64,000 bases of DNA from Saccharospirillum sp. MSK14-1 (GCF_003054965.1 NZ_MIES01000026.1:496001-560000); one strand, 5' to 3'; counted from the first letter of the stretch, positions 8,597 through 18,183 are shown. The notes: generated by a model not told the origin, from the letters alone. Numbers and translations: made by a program.

Positions 8597-9607
8597 CTAA
8601 ACTTTCAGTCGCGGAAATACTGCGCGGGCGTTGTCTTCAAAAATCATCTGTTTTTCAGCAACGCTTAACTTGGTATTGCCATCGATATAACGCTTGGTGT
8701 CGTCGTAATAATTTCCGGTCCGCGGGTCGATGCCGCGAACAGCGCCGATCATTTCTGAGGCGAAGAGGATGTTCTTGGTCGGAATCACATCCAGCAACAG
8801 GTCGATGCCTTCCTGGTGGTAAACGCAGGTGTCGAAGTAGATGTTGTTGAGCACGCGCTCTTCCAGATCGCCCCAGCCTTTGTCTTCACTGATGCCACGG
8901 AAACGACCCCAGTGATAAGGCACCGCGCCGCCGCCGTGTGGGATGATGAATTTCAAATCCGGGAAGTCTTTAAACAGATCGGATTTCATCATATGCACAA
9001 AGGCGGTGGTGTCGGCGCTCAGGTAATAAGACGAGGTGGTGTCGAAGCTTTCGTGGCAGGAACCACTGACGTGAATCATCGCCGGGATATTCAGTTCGAC
9101 CATTTTCTCGTAGATCGGGTACCAGAACTTGTCGTACAACGGCTTGTCTTTCCAGAACCCACCGGACGGATCGGGGTTCAGGTTACAGCCGATAAAGCCC
9201 ATTTGTTCAACGGTGCGCTCCAGCTCGGCGACACAGGCTTCCGGGGAAACCTGAGGGCTTTGCGGTAGCTGGGCGACCGGTGCGAAGTTTTGTGGGAACA
9301 GGTCGCAGACGCGCTTGATCAAATCGTTGCAGTGTTCGGTCCAGGCAATGCTGGTGCTCTCGTTGCCGAGGTCGTGCCCCATCCAGCTGGCGCGCGGTGA
9401 GAAGATGGTGAGGTCTGTGCCGCGTTCGCGCTGAAGTTTCAGCTGGTTGTTTTCGATGCTTTCACGGATTTGGTCGTCGCTGATGTTCAGCGCGCCTTTG
9501 GAGGTGCGAAAGTTGGGGTCGTCTTTCAGTTCCGCGCGTTGACGGTCGCGGTATTCGCCCAGTTCGCCCGGGGCCGTGGTGTAGTGACCGTGGCAATCGA
9601 TGATCAT
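8597..9607 (-). CDS. ligJ: 4-oxalomesaconate hydratase
   Basis: A 336-residue amidohydrolase-fold enzyme that hydrates 4-oxalomesaconate to 4-carboxy-4-hydroxy-2-oxoadipate in the protocatechuate 4,5-cleavage pathway. The start at 9607 gives MIIDCHGHYTTAP, with the metal-binding HxH at residues 6 and 8, and has a TTGGAG site. An upstream in-frame extension is possible but unlikely. Other family residues are MIHVSGSCH and the IPHGGGAVPYHWGR segment near the active site. It follows ligB after a gap of about 100 bases and ends at a good terminator, so it is the last gene of a ligA-ligB-ligJ operon. Confidence 0.93.
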   Translation of the reverse strand: MIIDCHGHYTTAPGELGEYRDRQRAELKDDPNFRTSKGALNISDDQIRESIENNQLKLQRERGTDLTIFSPRASWMGHDLGNESTSIAWTEHCNDLIKRVCDLFPQNFAPVAQLPQSPQVSPEACVAELERTVEQMGFIGCNLNPDPSGGFWKDKPLYDKFWYPIYEKMVELNIPAMIHVSGSCHESFDTTSSYYLSADTTAFVHMMKSDLFKDFPDLKFIIPHGGGAVPYHWGRFRGISEDKGWGDLEERVLNNIYFDTCVYHQEGIDLLLDVIPTKNILFASEMIGAVRGIDPRTGNYYDDTKRYIDGNTKLSVAEKQMIFEDNARAVFPRLKV

Positions 9608-9703
9608 GGTCCGCTCCAAATAAGTCGGTGATGTTGTGTTGTTATTAATTGTGTTTTTAGCCGGGGCCAAAGGGCCCCGTTTGTTGGGTTGTCCGCCAGA
9701 CGG

Positions 9704-10546
<843 letters not shown>

Positions 10547-10942
10547 TTAGCGCTCCTGTGCTTTCTTGCTGCGATTGCCTTCGACGGAACGCCCGCCGCC
10601 TAACATCATTTTTGCAAACTCTTCTTCCGTCACACCGCTCATTTCGCCGCCGACGTACTGCATGGAATGGCCGTCGAAAATGGCGAGTTTAAAGGTGTAG
10701 TAGATGTTGCCGCCCAGACGCAGGAGTTCGAGCCAGTCACGTTCGAGTACGGCTTTGCGTTGCTCGGGGGTCAGTTTGTAGTTGTCCAGGTAGGCCGCTT
10801 CGTCCTTGCGAAAGGCGTCGCGGTTTTCAGCTTGGTTCAGTGACATACAGAACATGTTCAGGTGATAGCCCTGACGGCAGTGCCGACCATCCATGACGTA
10901 GGTGCCAGGAATGTCCATGTATTCACGGTCTTCGCGGTTCAT
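10547..10942 (-). CDS. ligA: Protocatechuate 4,5-dioxygenase, alpha subunit
   Basis: A 131-residue helical small subunit (LigA) that covers the active site of LigB. The start at 10942 (MNREDREYMDIPGTYVMDG) has a GAGGTG site and matches the normal N-terminus; the longer frame to 11008 does not. Typical residues are GYHLNMFCMSLN and LGGNIYYTFKLAIFDG. It is the first gene of ligA-ligB-ligJ and diverges from a LysR gene, with a 181-base gap that holds a small dyad at 11099-11112. Confidence 0.95.
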   Translation of the reverse strand: MNREDREYMDIPGTYVMDGRHCRQGYHLNMFCMSLNQAENRDAFRKDEAAYLDNYKLTPEQRKAVLERDWLELLRLGGNIYYTFKLAIFDGHSMQYVGGEMSGVTEEEFAKMMLGGGRSVEGNRSKKAQER

Positions 10943-11098
10943 TGGTTTCACCTCTTGAGCGTGGTCACTTCTAAGTGAGTGATCCGACGAGTATTCGTTC
11001 CGGTGCATTTTGCATTGGCGTTATTTTAGGGCGTACTCAGGTGCCCTGCGCCGGAATAGGGTGACAATGAGACTAGTTAAGGGCACAATCTGGAACAA

Positions 11099-11112
11099 CC
11101 TATAACAATAGG
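11099..11112. promoter_or_regulatory. Dyad in the ligA / LysR intergenic region
   Basis: CCTAT (11099-11103) and ATAGG (11108-11112) form a perfect inverted repeat with a four-base centre, 11 bases before the LysR start. A second longer-range pair, GTGCCCT (11041-11047) with AGGGCAC (11080-11086), lies nearer ligA. Either could be a regulator site. The assignment is from position only. Confidence 0.35.
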
Positions 11113-11123
11113 ACGTTTCGTTC

Positions 11124-12017
11124 GTGAAGTGGAACATTGCCGATCTGCCCGTCTTTGTCGCTGTGGTTGAGCGTGAAGGCATTTCAGCGGCTGCTCGAGC
11201 CCTGCGTATGCCCAAATCGAGTGTCAGCCGCTTTATCCAACGACTCGAAGACGATCTCCAGGTCCGTCTGCTGGAACGCAACTCTCGACAGATGCGTATG
11301 ACCAGTGAAGGTGAGATTTTCTATAAGCATTGCCAGCTGATCATGGAGCAGATTGAAGTGGCCGATGCGCAGATGAACGGTCTGACGCATACGCCCAGTG
11401 GTGAGTTGACTGTGTCGTTGCCGATGGCCTTCAGTCGCCACATTCTCGGCGGCCATTTAAACAGCTTCCATGAGCAATACCCGGAAATTCAGCTGAACAT
11501 TCAAGTGACGCCAACCACGGTTGACCTGATTGGTGATCACATCGATCTGGCGGTTCAGGTGGGTGATTTGCCCGATTCGGAGTTGATCGCGGTTCCTTTA
11601 TTTGAAACACCGCTGGTTTGGGTAGCGAATCCGGCGACCTTTTCGGCCAATCACCGTTTCGACAGCCTGGAAGACTTGCTGGCGGAAGTGAAAGTCTGCG
11701 AACGTCGCTATAACCGGACGCCGTTGTTGATTCGCCATCATGGTGAAAAACAAAAAGCCGAAATCGAAGCACCGATCGAAACCATCGATCCGATCATGGT
11801 GCGCGACACCGTCGCCGCCGGTACCGGTATTGGTCTGCTACCACGCATCTATTGCGCCGAATTGATTGAAGCCGGTCAGCTGGTGGAAGTGGGTCGTGAA
11901 TACGCGTTGGATGCGCCCGCCAAGGCGTCGGCGGTCTATACCAGTCGACGTATGCTCAGCGCCAAAACGCGGTTGTTCATCGAATTCCTCAAAGAGTTGA
12001 CCGAAGGCTGGGGCTGA
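11124..12017 (+). CDS. LysR-type regulator divergent from ligA
   Basis: A 297-residue LysR-type regulator with a GTG start. The HTH (about residues 5-60) reads VEREGISAAARALRMPKSSVSRFIQRLEDDLQVRLLERNSRQMRMT. The effector domain begins with GELTVSLPMAFSRHILGG, like the CrgA/AaeR-type branch. It is divergent from ligA-ligB-ligJ and probably controls that operon in response to protocatechuate or a ring-cleavage product. That role is inferred from position; the LigR name used in sphingomonads is not assigned because orthology cannot be tested here. Confidence 0.85.
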   Translation: MKWNIADLPVFVAVVEREGISAAARALRMPKSSVSRFIQRLEDDLQVRLLERNSRQMRMTSEGEIFYKHCQLIMEQIEVADAQMNGLTHTPSGELTVSLPMAFSRHILGGHLNSFHEQYPEIQLNIQVTPTTVDLIGDHIDLAVQVGDLPDSELIAVPLFETPLVWVANPATFSANHRFDSLEDLLAEVKVCERRYNRTPLLIRHHGEKQKAEIEAPIETIDPIMVRDTVAAGTGIGLLPRIYCAELIEAGQLVEVGREYALDAPAKASAVYTSRRMLSAKTRLFIEFLKELTEGWG

Positions 12018-12059
12018 CCGAAGCTGGGCGCCTGGCGATAGCGAGGCGAGGACAGACTC

Positions 12060-12731
12060 ATGACAGCAACGCTGGCGTTCGACATCTATGGAACGCTGAT
12101 TGATACCCAGGGCGTGGTAGAGGAGCTGTCGACGATGGTCGGTGAGGCCGCTGCCCAGGTCAGCCGAAGCTGGCGCGATAAACAACTCGAATACGCCTTC
12201 CGCCGCGGCCTGATGGGCCGCTATCAACCTTTCTCTGACTGTACTTCCCAAGCGCTGGATTATGCGCTGGCACTGCATCAATGCTCAGTGACGGCGCGGC
12301 AACGTCAACAGCTGCTGGACCGTTATCGACGCTTACCGGCGTTTTCGGATGCCGCCTCAGCCTTACAGCAATTGGGTCACGCCGGTCATCGGTTGTGGGC
12401 GTTCTCTAACGGTCAGGCTGCGGCCGTAGAAACGCTCCTGGCCAGCGCCGGGGTGCTGGACACCTTCGACGGTATTGTCAGTGTCGACGAGATTGGCCGC
12501 TTCAAACCCGACCCGGCGGTCTATGCCCATTTCCTGAAGCGCACTGCTGCCACAGCCGAATCGACTTGGTTGGTGTCGTCCAACCCCTTTGATGTACTCG
12601 GTGCCCGTTCTGTGGGTTGGCAAGCGGCCTGGGTTCAGCGGTCAGCGGCCGTGCCGTTTGATGACTGGGAATGGTCGCCGACGGTGACGGTAGAGCGGCT
12701 GGATCAATTGGTTACCGCCTTGCCCGGCTAA
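12060..12731 (+). CDS. Haloacid dehalogenase, type II
   Basis: A 223-residue HAD-superfamily protein very like (S)-2-haloacid dehalogenases, which hydrolyse 2-haloalkanoic acids to 2-hydroxy acids. Nucleophile D is in LAFDIYGTLID, and the type II signature WRDKQLEYAFRRGLMGRY includes the substrate Arg/Gln region. SNG (motif II), K in RFKPDPAVY (motif III) and SSNPFD (motif IV, with the D of the dehalogenase SSN..D pattern) are all present. Dehalogenase activity is therefore plausible; a phosphatase is less likely given the KQLEY signature. It is the first gene of a four-gene plus-strand set. Confidence 0.82.
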   Translation: MTATLAFDIYGTLIDTQGVVEELSTMVGEAAAQVSRSWRDKQLEYAFRRGLMGRYQPFSDCTSQALDYALALHQCSVTARQRQQLLDRYRRLPAFSDAASALQQLGHAGHRLWAFSNGQAAAVETLLASAGVLDTFDGIVSVDEIGRFKPDPAVYAHFLKRTAATAESTWLVSSNPFDVLGARSVGWQAAWVQRSAAVPFDDWEWSPTVTVERLDQLVTALPG

Positions 12732-12819
12732 CGTCTTTGCAATAGCGGAACGCACTGTCCAAGGCGCCGCTGGATCGGCGAACTGAGTATGCTTGGCGCA
12801 CGACAAGAGGGGAGGCCCA

Positions 12820-13284
12820 ATGAGCCAAGAATTGACCGAATTGGATCGCTGCCTGATCCACCGTGCGGTGGAAGACCTGATCATCCGCACCGGCAAAACC
12901 ATCGACAGCAAGGACTTCGCGTCCCTCGACCAATGTTTCCATACCAATGCCCAGCTATTTCGACCCACCACGCCCGATCCATTGGTGGGCCCGCAGGCAA
13001 TATCGGCGTCTTATGAACAGAACCCGCCGCAGCGGTTGAACCGCCATCTGGTGTCCAACCTGAGTGTGAGCATCGATGCCGCCGATCGGGCGCGGGCGCA
13101 CTGTTATGTCACGCTGTACTCCAGCGATGAAGGCGATCAGGCCGACGCGGTTTTTGGAGCGCCGTTGCACCGCTGCCTGGTCGGAGAATTTCACGATACC
13201 TGCGTCAAAACCGACGCCGGCTGGCGCATTGCCGAACGTCGCGCCAGTTTTACGCTGAAGATGCCGGTAGGAGAAACGCTGTGA
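12820..13284 (+). CDS. SnoaL/NTF2-like domain protein
   Basis: A 154-residue protein of the SnoaL_4/NTF2-like fold: N-terminal helices (LDRCLIHRAVEDLIIRTGKTIDSKDFASLDQCF) followed by strands including HLVSNLSVSID, HCYVTLYSSD and WRIAERRASFTLK. The ATG at 12820 follows a strong GAGGGGAGG site, so the longer frame is rejected. Such domains act as small hydratases, isomerases or ring-hydroxylating dioxygenase beta-like subunits, and no catalytic assignment is possible. Its last codons overlap the GTG start of the next gene, implying translational coupling with an alpha/beta hydrolase. Confidence 0.75.
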   Translation: MSQELTELDRCLIHRAVEDLIIRTGKTIDSKDFASLDQCFHTNAQLFRPTTPDPLVGPQAISASYEQNPPQRLNRHLVSNLSVSIDAADRARAHCYVTLYSSDEGDQADAVFGAPLHRCLVGEFHDTCVKTDAGWRIAERRASFTLKMPVGETL

Positions 13285-13988
13285 AACCAACCCTGATGTT
13301 ATTGCCCGGTCTGATGTGCGATGCGCATGTCTGGCAGCCACAAATCGATGCGCTCAGCGATGCCTGGGATTGCCGCGTGCCGGACTACGATTTCGCCGAT
13401 GATCTCGGTGCCATGGCCGACCATGTACTGAGCGAAGCGCCGGAAAGCTTTGCGCTGGCCGGGCATTCCATGGGCGGCCGGGTGGCGCTGGAAGTCATGC
13501 GTCGTGCTCCGGAGCGGGTCGTGCGTCTGGCACTGCTCGATACCGGTTATAAAGCGCTGGCCGAGGGCGAAGCCGGTGAGCGCGAAGTGGCTGGACGCAT
13601 GCGTTTGGTTGAATTGGCGCAGCGTGATGGCACGCGTGCCATGGGCGAAGACTGGGTTCAGGGCATGGTTCATCCGGACCGGCTCAGCGATTCAGCGCTG
13701 ATCAATACCATTGTTGAGATGATCGGTAGTAAAACCGTGGCGACCTTTGAGCGCCAGATTCACGCCTTAATTCACCGCCCAGACGCGACTGAGGTGCTCG
13801 AATCCATTCGCTGCCCGACGACCTTCATTTGCGGCAGCCACGACAGTTGGAGCCCGCTGCAGCAACATCAGGAAATGGCGGATCAGGTACGTCACAGTCG
13901 AGTGGTCGCTATCGAAGCGGCGGGCCATATGAGTACGATGGAACGTCCCAAGGCGATGAACGAGGCGTTCTGGCAATGGCTGAGCTGA
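13281..13988 (+). CDS. Alpha/beta hydrolase
   Basis: A 235-residue alpha/beta hydrolase. The nucleophile elbow is AGHSMGG (Ser in GHSMG), the acid is in FICGSHDSWSP and the base is His in AAGHMSTMERP, so the Ser-Asp-His triad is complete. The GTG start overlaps the previous stop (GTGA). The sequence resembles 3-oxoadipate enol-lactonase/esterase-type enzymes, but the lid region is different and the substrate is unknown. The gene overlaps the start of the TsaA-like gene by 13 bases. Association with the SnoaL-like and dehalogenase genes suggests a small catabolic set. Confidence 0.8.
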   Translation: MKPTLMLLPGLMCDAHVWQPQIDALSDAWDCRVPDYDFADDLGAMADHVLSEAPESFALAGHSMGGRVALEVMRRAPERVVRLALLDTGYKALAEGEAGEREVAGRMRLVELAQRDGTRAMGEDWVQGMVHPDRLSDSALINTIVEMIGSKTVATFERQIHALIHRPDATEVLESIRCPTTFICGSHDSWSPLQQHQEMADQVRHSRVVAIEAAGHMSTMERPKAMNEAFWQWLS

Positions 13989-14449
13989 CATCCATTGATC
14001 TGCAGCCCATAGGTTGGGTTCGCGGTGGTCGCGCCGAGGCCACCAAAGATGGCTGGGGCGGCAATCGCTGTCGGCTGGAATTGCGGGCCGATCGGTTCGG
14101 CCCTGAGGCGCTGGCAGGCACGGCTGAGCTGTCGCATCTGGAAGTGTTGTTCTGGTTTCATGTCGATGCCGATGAAGCCACCGAGACCGGCGCGCGTCAC
14201 CCGCGAGGCAATCCCGACTGGCCGTCCGTCGGTATCTTCGCTCAGCGCGCTCGCATGCGCCCGAACCGCATTGGCGTATCCTATTGCAAGGTGGTCAGTG
14301 TGGATGGCTTAACCATCGAGGTGGAAGACCTGGACGCAGTGGACGGTACGCCTCTGCTCGATCTGAAACCGGTCTGGCGGGAAACCTTGCCACGCGGTGA
14401 GATACGTCAGCCCGGCTGGGCCAGTGAATTAATGCGGAAGTATTATTAA
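13976..14449 (+). CDS. TsaA/TrmO-like domain protein (possible tRNA methyltransferase)
   Basis: A 157-residue protein similar to the beta-barrel TsaA domain of TrmO, which N6-methylates t6A37 of tRNA(Thr) using SAM. Supporting motifs: N-terminal LQPIGWVRG, FWFHVDAD, RARMRPNRIGVSYCKV (TrmO has RxPxRPNPIGLS) and DLDAVDGTPLLDLKPVW. The start at 13976 lies inside the end of the hydrolase gene, and the long upstream extension is a shadow of that gene. The RRP signature is altered, so an active methyltransferase is likely but not certain. Genes of this family also occur as small stand-alone proteins of unknown function. Confidence 0.72.
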   Translation: MAELTSIDLQPIGWVRGGRAEATKDGWGGNRCRLELRADRFGPEALAGTAELSHLEVLFWFHVDADEATETGARHPRGNPDWPSVGIFAQRARMRPNRIGVSYCKVVSVDGLTIEVEDLDAVDGTPLLDLKPVWRETLPRGEIRQPGWASELMRKYY

Positions 14450-14524
14450 GGGAGAGGTTGAACGGAAGCCGCAACGCACACCGGATTGGCGTCTTACGTT
14501 TCCTATCCAGCGGATAGCAATCTT

Positions 14525-14944
14525 TCAGCGATTGTGGACGATCGGATCGTCGCCGTGATTGCGTACCAGGTCATCCTCAGCGTCGCCGGCAGCTTCGTCG
14601 GATTCTTCTTTGAAGCGCGACATCAGTTCTTGCAGCTTCTGGCGTGACGGCGCCGGCATCTCTTCCAGCGACACGCCTAAGGCGTAGAGCGTTGCGTCGT
14701 TTTCTGGATCACACCAGCGCACCCGGGCGCAAAAACCCATCTTGCCTTCACCCATGGTATTGCGCGGCAGCTCGACACTCAGCGCCAGGCGAGTATCGGG
14801 GGCGTAGGCGGTGTTGCCGATCAACATCATGCCCTCGAGCGTGACATCGACCAGATGCCCACTGAACCAATGCCCCTGATCGTCTTGGGCTTCGGCGCGC
14901 AGACGATAGATGAAGCGAGCTCGGTCCTTTCGCCTTGAGTCCAT
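14525..14944 (-). CDS. PilZ domain protein
   Basis: A 139-residue PilZ-type c-di-GMP receptor candidate. The start MDSRRKDRARFIYRLRAEAQ carries an R-rich motif, and SGHLVDVTLEGMMLIG corresponds to the (D/N)xSxxG box, though here the Ser position is Thr and the G is retained. The RxxxR motif is represented by RRKDR. The C-terminal tail is acidic. Its start codon lies one base after the stop of the phosphatase gene, making it the last cistron of a six-gene signalling operon whose first gene makes or degrades c-di-GMP, so it is the likely reader of that signal. Ligand binding is not proven. Confidence 0.75.
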   Translation of the reverse strand: MDSRRKDRARFIYRLRAEAQDDQGHWFSGHLVDVTLEGMMLIGNTAYAPDTRLALSVELPRNTMGEGKMGFCARVRWCDPENDATLYALGVSLEEMPAPSRQKLQELMSRFKEESDEAAGDAEDDLVRNHGDDPIVHNR

Positions 14945-14945
14945 A

Positions 14946-16376
14946 TCAGGCCTTTTGCGATGAGGGGTAGGCCAGCGACAGAGATCCATGCCGCGCTGAG
15001 GCCCTGCCTTTGTGGCCCAGGCAACGCCGTACCACCAGCGCCGTCATGTCATCGTCCTGATCCTGCTGATACGCCTTAACACCATCCAGTATGGTTCGGG
15101 CGATGGTATCCGGTTCACCCTGAATGCCTTGCCGGAACAACTGCTCCAGGTTCTGTTGGCCGAACATTTCACCACTGTCTTCGCCCGCCTCAGTCAGACC
15201 ATCGGTGAACAGCAGTAAAGTATCACCCGGTTCAATGGTCAAGGTGAGGGAGTCGATCAGGCCGCGCAGATCATCGGTAATGCCCAGCCAGGTACCGGTC
15301 GTTGGCTGAATCTCCAGGCTGTTGCTGGCATAACGGTGCACCAGAATATCCTGATGATGGCCGGCAATTTCGATGATTTCATCACCCAGCTTGAGGATAG
15401 TCATCGTCATATAGTGATCTGAGCCCAGGCGGCCGACGTTCTCGCGCAAAGCCGCGTTGATGGTTTCCAGCGCTCGCACTGGCGAACAATCCGGTTCCGC
15501 TTTGAGCAGGGTCATTAAGCTGGTTTGCACCATCATCATGATCAAACCGGCGTTCAGGCCATGGCCGGCCACGTCACCAATGGCGACATAACGCGCGCCG
15601 GTTTCGGTCTCAAACACTTCGTAATAATCGCCGCCGACTTCCTGCGCGGGCTCCATTAAGGCCGCTATGTCATAACCGGAGATGTTCAGCTGGCGGGGCA
15701 ACAGCGACATCTGAATGCGCTGCGCCAGTTCCATTTCGCCCCACAACGAATCTCGGGCTTCTTTCAGTTTGATCAACAGAGAAAATTCGTTGGCAATTAA
15801 GCGATGGCGCAACTCGTTGATGGACACCGCCAGAATGCCGCTGCTGCATAAGAAGAAGAGGTTGTTGACCAGCAGCCGACCGTCGTAGGGCTGCGGGTAG
15901 GCAAAATTCAGCCCCAGATACATGCCAATAATGATCAGCGTGTTCAGCCCGGTGTGCTTACCGCGCCAGGGCAGCAGCAGGTTAACGCCAATGATGACCA
16001 GAATCAGACCGACGTAATAGCCGTTATCAAAACCGCCCAGGTGAACCGTCATTAAGGCGATAAAGCCGCCGATCTGGAACGAGGCGAAATAACCGTGGAA
16101 GTACGACAGTGTGCCGGGCTGAGTGCGGCTGAGAATAACGAACTGCAGTAAAATCAACGCAGTCGACAAGCCGCGATACAACGCAAAGAGTGGAATTAAT
16201 TCATGCGGTAACAGAATAACGTCGAGGACAAAAAACAACGGCACCAAACCGGTCGCCAGAAAAGCCACGGTGCGCAGCCATCGGTGGACCAGTTCGGTTT
16301 GGTAGGCATCGAAGTCGGTGTGCTTAACTGCTTCGTCGACGTCCGGGCCGTATTGTTTTTCTAAGTCTCGGCTCAA
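14946..16376 (-). CDS. Membrane PP2C/SpoIIE-type serine phosphatase
   Basis: A 476-residue protein with about six transmembrane segments (residues about 36-185), a short coiled linker, and an RsbU/SpoIIE PP2C domain (about 210-450). The linker WGEMELAQRIQMSLLP is the standard RsbU entry motif. Metal ligands are seen at D250 (EVGGDYYEVF) and D268 (IGDVAGHG), with DGLTEAG and DDMTALVVR near the end. Such enzymes dephosphorylate STAS-type antagonists to free a partner-switch output. Its likely substrate is the STAS protein encoded at 17803-18183. The start overlaps the preceding stop (ATGA). Confidence 0.88.
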   Translation of the reverse strand: MSRDLEKQYGPDVDEAVKHTDFDAYQTELVHRWLRTVAFLATGLVPLFFVLDVILLPHELIPLFALYRGLSTALILLQFVILSRTQPGTLSYFHGYFASFQIGGFIALMTVHLGGFDNGYYVGLILVIIGVNLLLPWRGKHTGLNTLIIIGMYLGLNFAYPQPYDGRLLVNNLFFLCSSGILAVSINELRHRLIANEFSLLIKLKEARDSLWGEMELAQRIQMSLLPRQLNISGYDIAALMEPAQEVGGDYYEVFETETGARYVAIGDVAGHGLNAGLIMMMVQTSLMTLLKAEPDCSPVRALETINAALRENVGRLGSDHYMTMTILKLGDEIIEIAGHHQDILVHRYASNSLEIQPTTGTWLGITDDLRGLIDSLTLTIEPGDTLLLFTDGLTEAGEDSGEMFGQQNLEQLFRQGIQGEPDTIARTILDGVKAYQQDQDDDMTALVVRRCLGHKGRASARHGSLSLAYPSSQKA

Positions 16377-17803
16377 GATTCCCGTTTCCGTATGCGTAGC
16401 ATCATTTGGACGCCGGTATCGTCAAATTCGATCCAGGTTTGCGCGCCCTCAAGGCCTTCTGCCAGCGCCGTAAAACTGTCTTCGGTGCGGTAGATAATGG
16501 GCCAGTCTAGCCAGTAATCCATATAGTAGCGACTCGGATTACTTTCGTGAAAGTTTCCAATCGCCATTTCACCACCAGGCAGTAATAAAGCATAGAGCTT
16601 TCTTAAGACGGCGCTGGCGACCGGTGGCGTTAAATAGTCGAACAGTCCCATCGAATAAATAAAGTGGAAATCGCCCCAGCGAGCTTTCAGTTCACGCGTG
16701 GATAACAGCGTACGCACCGATTCGCGGATGAAATCCACCGACAGCTTACCATTGAGCTGCGTTTCAATCGATTCTACCGTTTTGCCGGCTTCAAACAGCG
16801 CGGCCGGGTCCTGATCGAGCAAGGAGGCGTGAATGTTGTCGGCGTCGTCGGGATTAATATAGATATCTGCCAATTCCCGAGCCGGACCACAGGCCACTGA
16901 TAGGAACTTGAAAGGCGCTTCGATGTTGCATTGAGGCCAGCGGGGCAGCTGCGCGCGAATTAATTGCGGGATGATTTCGCGCCGGTTGCGCACGGCCTGT
17001 GCGCCGGGTGCGGAAACCGGGTGCTTGTGCAATAACTTGCCGAAGGTGGATTCACCTTCATAGGTATTGCGATAGCACATGGCCATCATTTCTGAATCGC
17101 CGATATAGCCGCGCGGTTTTAAATTGGTTCGGGCAATAAAGGGCGCACACAATAAGTCGCCCCAGATCAGCTTGCGCAGATAATAGCCATGATGGCTGTG
17201 CTGCTCGCCATCAAAGCCCGCAATCAGACCTTCCAGGCGTTGGATGTGGTGGTCAATGCAGTCATGCAATTGCGGCCCCAGGCTGGCGAGAATGCCCGCC
17301 TGAATGCGCTCGGCGACTTCGGGAGGTTCGTTGGCGTATTCCTCATCGAGACGGTCGAAGAGGTTGTGATAAATGCTCAGGTCGTATGCGATGTCGGCGA
17401 CGTGTTCGCGGAACGCCGGGTCGATGTTGTCTTTATAACCCAACACCAACGGCAGATTACGAGCGGTGTTATCGAGCACGTCGATGCGGCCGTCGAACAG
17501 CAACTTTTTAAAGTCGTGAATGTTCTCCAGCGCGACCAGCCGGTAATCCGAGTCCTCGTTCTTGGGTGCAATAATTTCACAGCGACCGGTTTCGATGGTG
17601 AGAATTTCTGCGTTCAGCGTGAGGTGGTCATACAACCCCAGCGGCGATGGTGGTTGGTCGTCGACAAAGCGCAACCAGAGTGAATATTGGGAGGCATAGC
17701 GCAGCTCAACGCGGTAGAGATGATCGCCGCGACCCAATTGGCCACTGAGCGTCGGCCGTTGGCTGTTGTCCACAGTCTGACTGTCCGCTTGTGGCGTGGT
17801 CAT
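16373..17803 (-). CDS. SAM-dependent methyltransferase with PilZ-like N-terminal region
   Basis: A 476-residue two-part protein. Residues about 20-110 form a beta-rich region of PilZ-like size. Residues about 295-470 form a class I SAM methyltransferase, with motif I FKFLSVACGPARELADIY at about 298-315, FHFIYSMGLFDYLTPP, and LLLPGGEMAIGNFHESNPSRYYMDYW. Proteins of this layout are sometimes annotated as PhcB-like (3-hydroxypalmitate methyl ester synthesis in Ralstonia); I note the similarity but cannot confirm it. The ATG overlaps the STAS stop (TAATG), and its stop overlaps the phosphatase ATG, so it is co-translated with a partner-switch cassette. The methylated substrate is unknown. Confidence 0.7.
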   Translation of the reverse strand: MTTPQADSQTVDNSQRPTLSGQLGRGDHLYRVELRYASQYSLWLRFVDDQPPSPLGLYDHLTLNAEILTIETGRCEIIAPKNEDSDYRLVALENIHDFKKLLFDGRIDVLDNTARNLPLVLGYKDNIDPAFREHVADIAYDLSIYHNLFDRLDEEYANEPPEVAERIQAGILASLGPQLHDCIDHHIQRLEGLIAGFDGEQHSHHGYYLRKLIWGDLLCAPFIARTNLKPRGYIGDSEMMAMCYRNTYEGESTFGKLLHKHPVSAPGAQAVRNRREIIPQLIRAQLPRWPQCNIEAPFKFLSVACGPARELADIYINPDDADNIHASLLDQDPAALFEAGKTVESIETQLNGKLSVDFIRESVRTLLSTRELKARWGDFHFIYSMGLFDYLTPPVASAVLRKLYALLLPGGEMAIGNFHESNPSRYYMDYWLDWPIIYRTEDSFTALAEGLEGAQTWIEFDDTGVQMMLRIRKRES

Positions 17804-18183
17804 TAGGCGGCGCCTCCGTCGATGCGAATGCGCTCATCGGGTGTTTTAAAAATGGTCATCGCAGAGAACGACACAGTTTGCCATTTTTGATGGCGGTCGT
17901 AACAAATGGTCAACGCCTGCTTACCCAGCCGAGCTTTTTCCAACACCTTGATGACCGGTGCAAACGAAGAGGAATTCATGTAAGTCACTTGACGGAAGTC
18001 CAACACCAATCGACGGTCGTTGTCGGCACTTTCTTCCATCGCCGTTGCGAAGATGGGCATCAAGGTATCATTGGCATCGCGAATGATGCATTTGCCAATC
18101 AATTCCAGGGTCAGTATTCCGTCTTCGATGATGCGGGAAATCTTCAGGGTGCCATCGTCGAAAACTGCGTCCATTGTACTCAT
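17803..18183 (-). CDS. STAS-type anti-anti-sigma-like regulator
   Basis: A 126-residue small STAS-like protein: DGILTLELIGKCIIRDAND, then LVLDFRQVTYMNSSSFAPVIKVLEKA, in which the MNSSSF Ser residues occupy the usual phosphorylation site region. The layout resembles SiaC-like or slr1659-like antagonists. It should be phosphorylated by the RsbW-like ATPase encoded just upstream and dephosphorylated by the PP2C protein encoded downstream. Start and stop overlap both neighbours. Whether the output is a sigma factor or, as in SiaC-SiaD, a diguanylate cyclase is open. A GGDEF protein in the same operon favours the latter. Confidence 0.8.
   Translation of the reverse strand: MSTMDAVFDDGTLKISRIIEDGILTLELIGKCIIRDANDTLMPIFATAMEESADNDRRLVLDFRQVTYMNSSSFAPVIKVLEKARLGKQALTICYDRHQKWQTVSFSAMTIFKTPDERIRIDGGAA

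Noticed and set aside
14503-14517. Six-bp hairpin CTATCC/GGATAG between two convergent genes
   Set aside because: Too short and lacking a T-run; cannot be called a terminator with any confidence.
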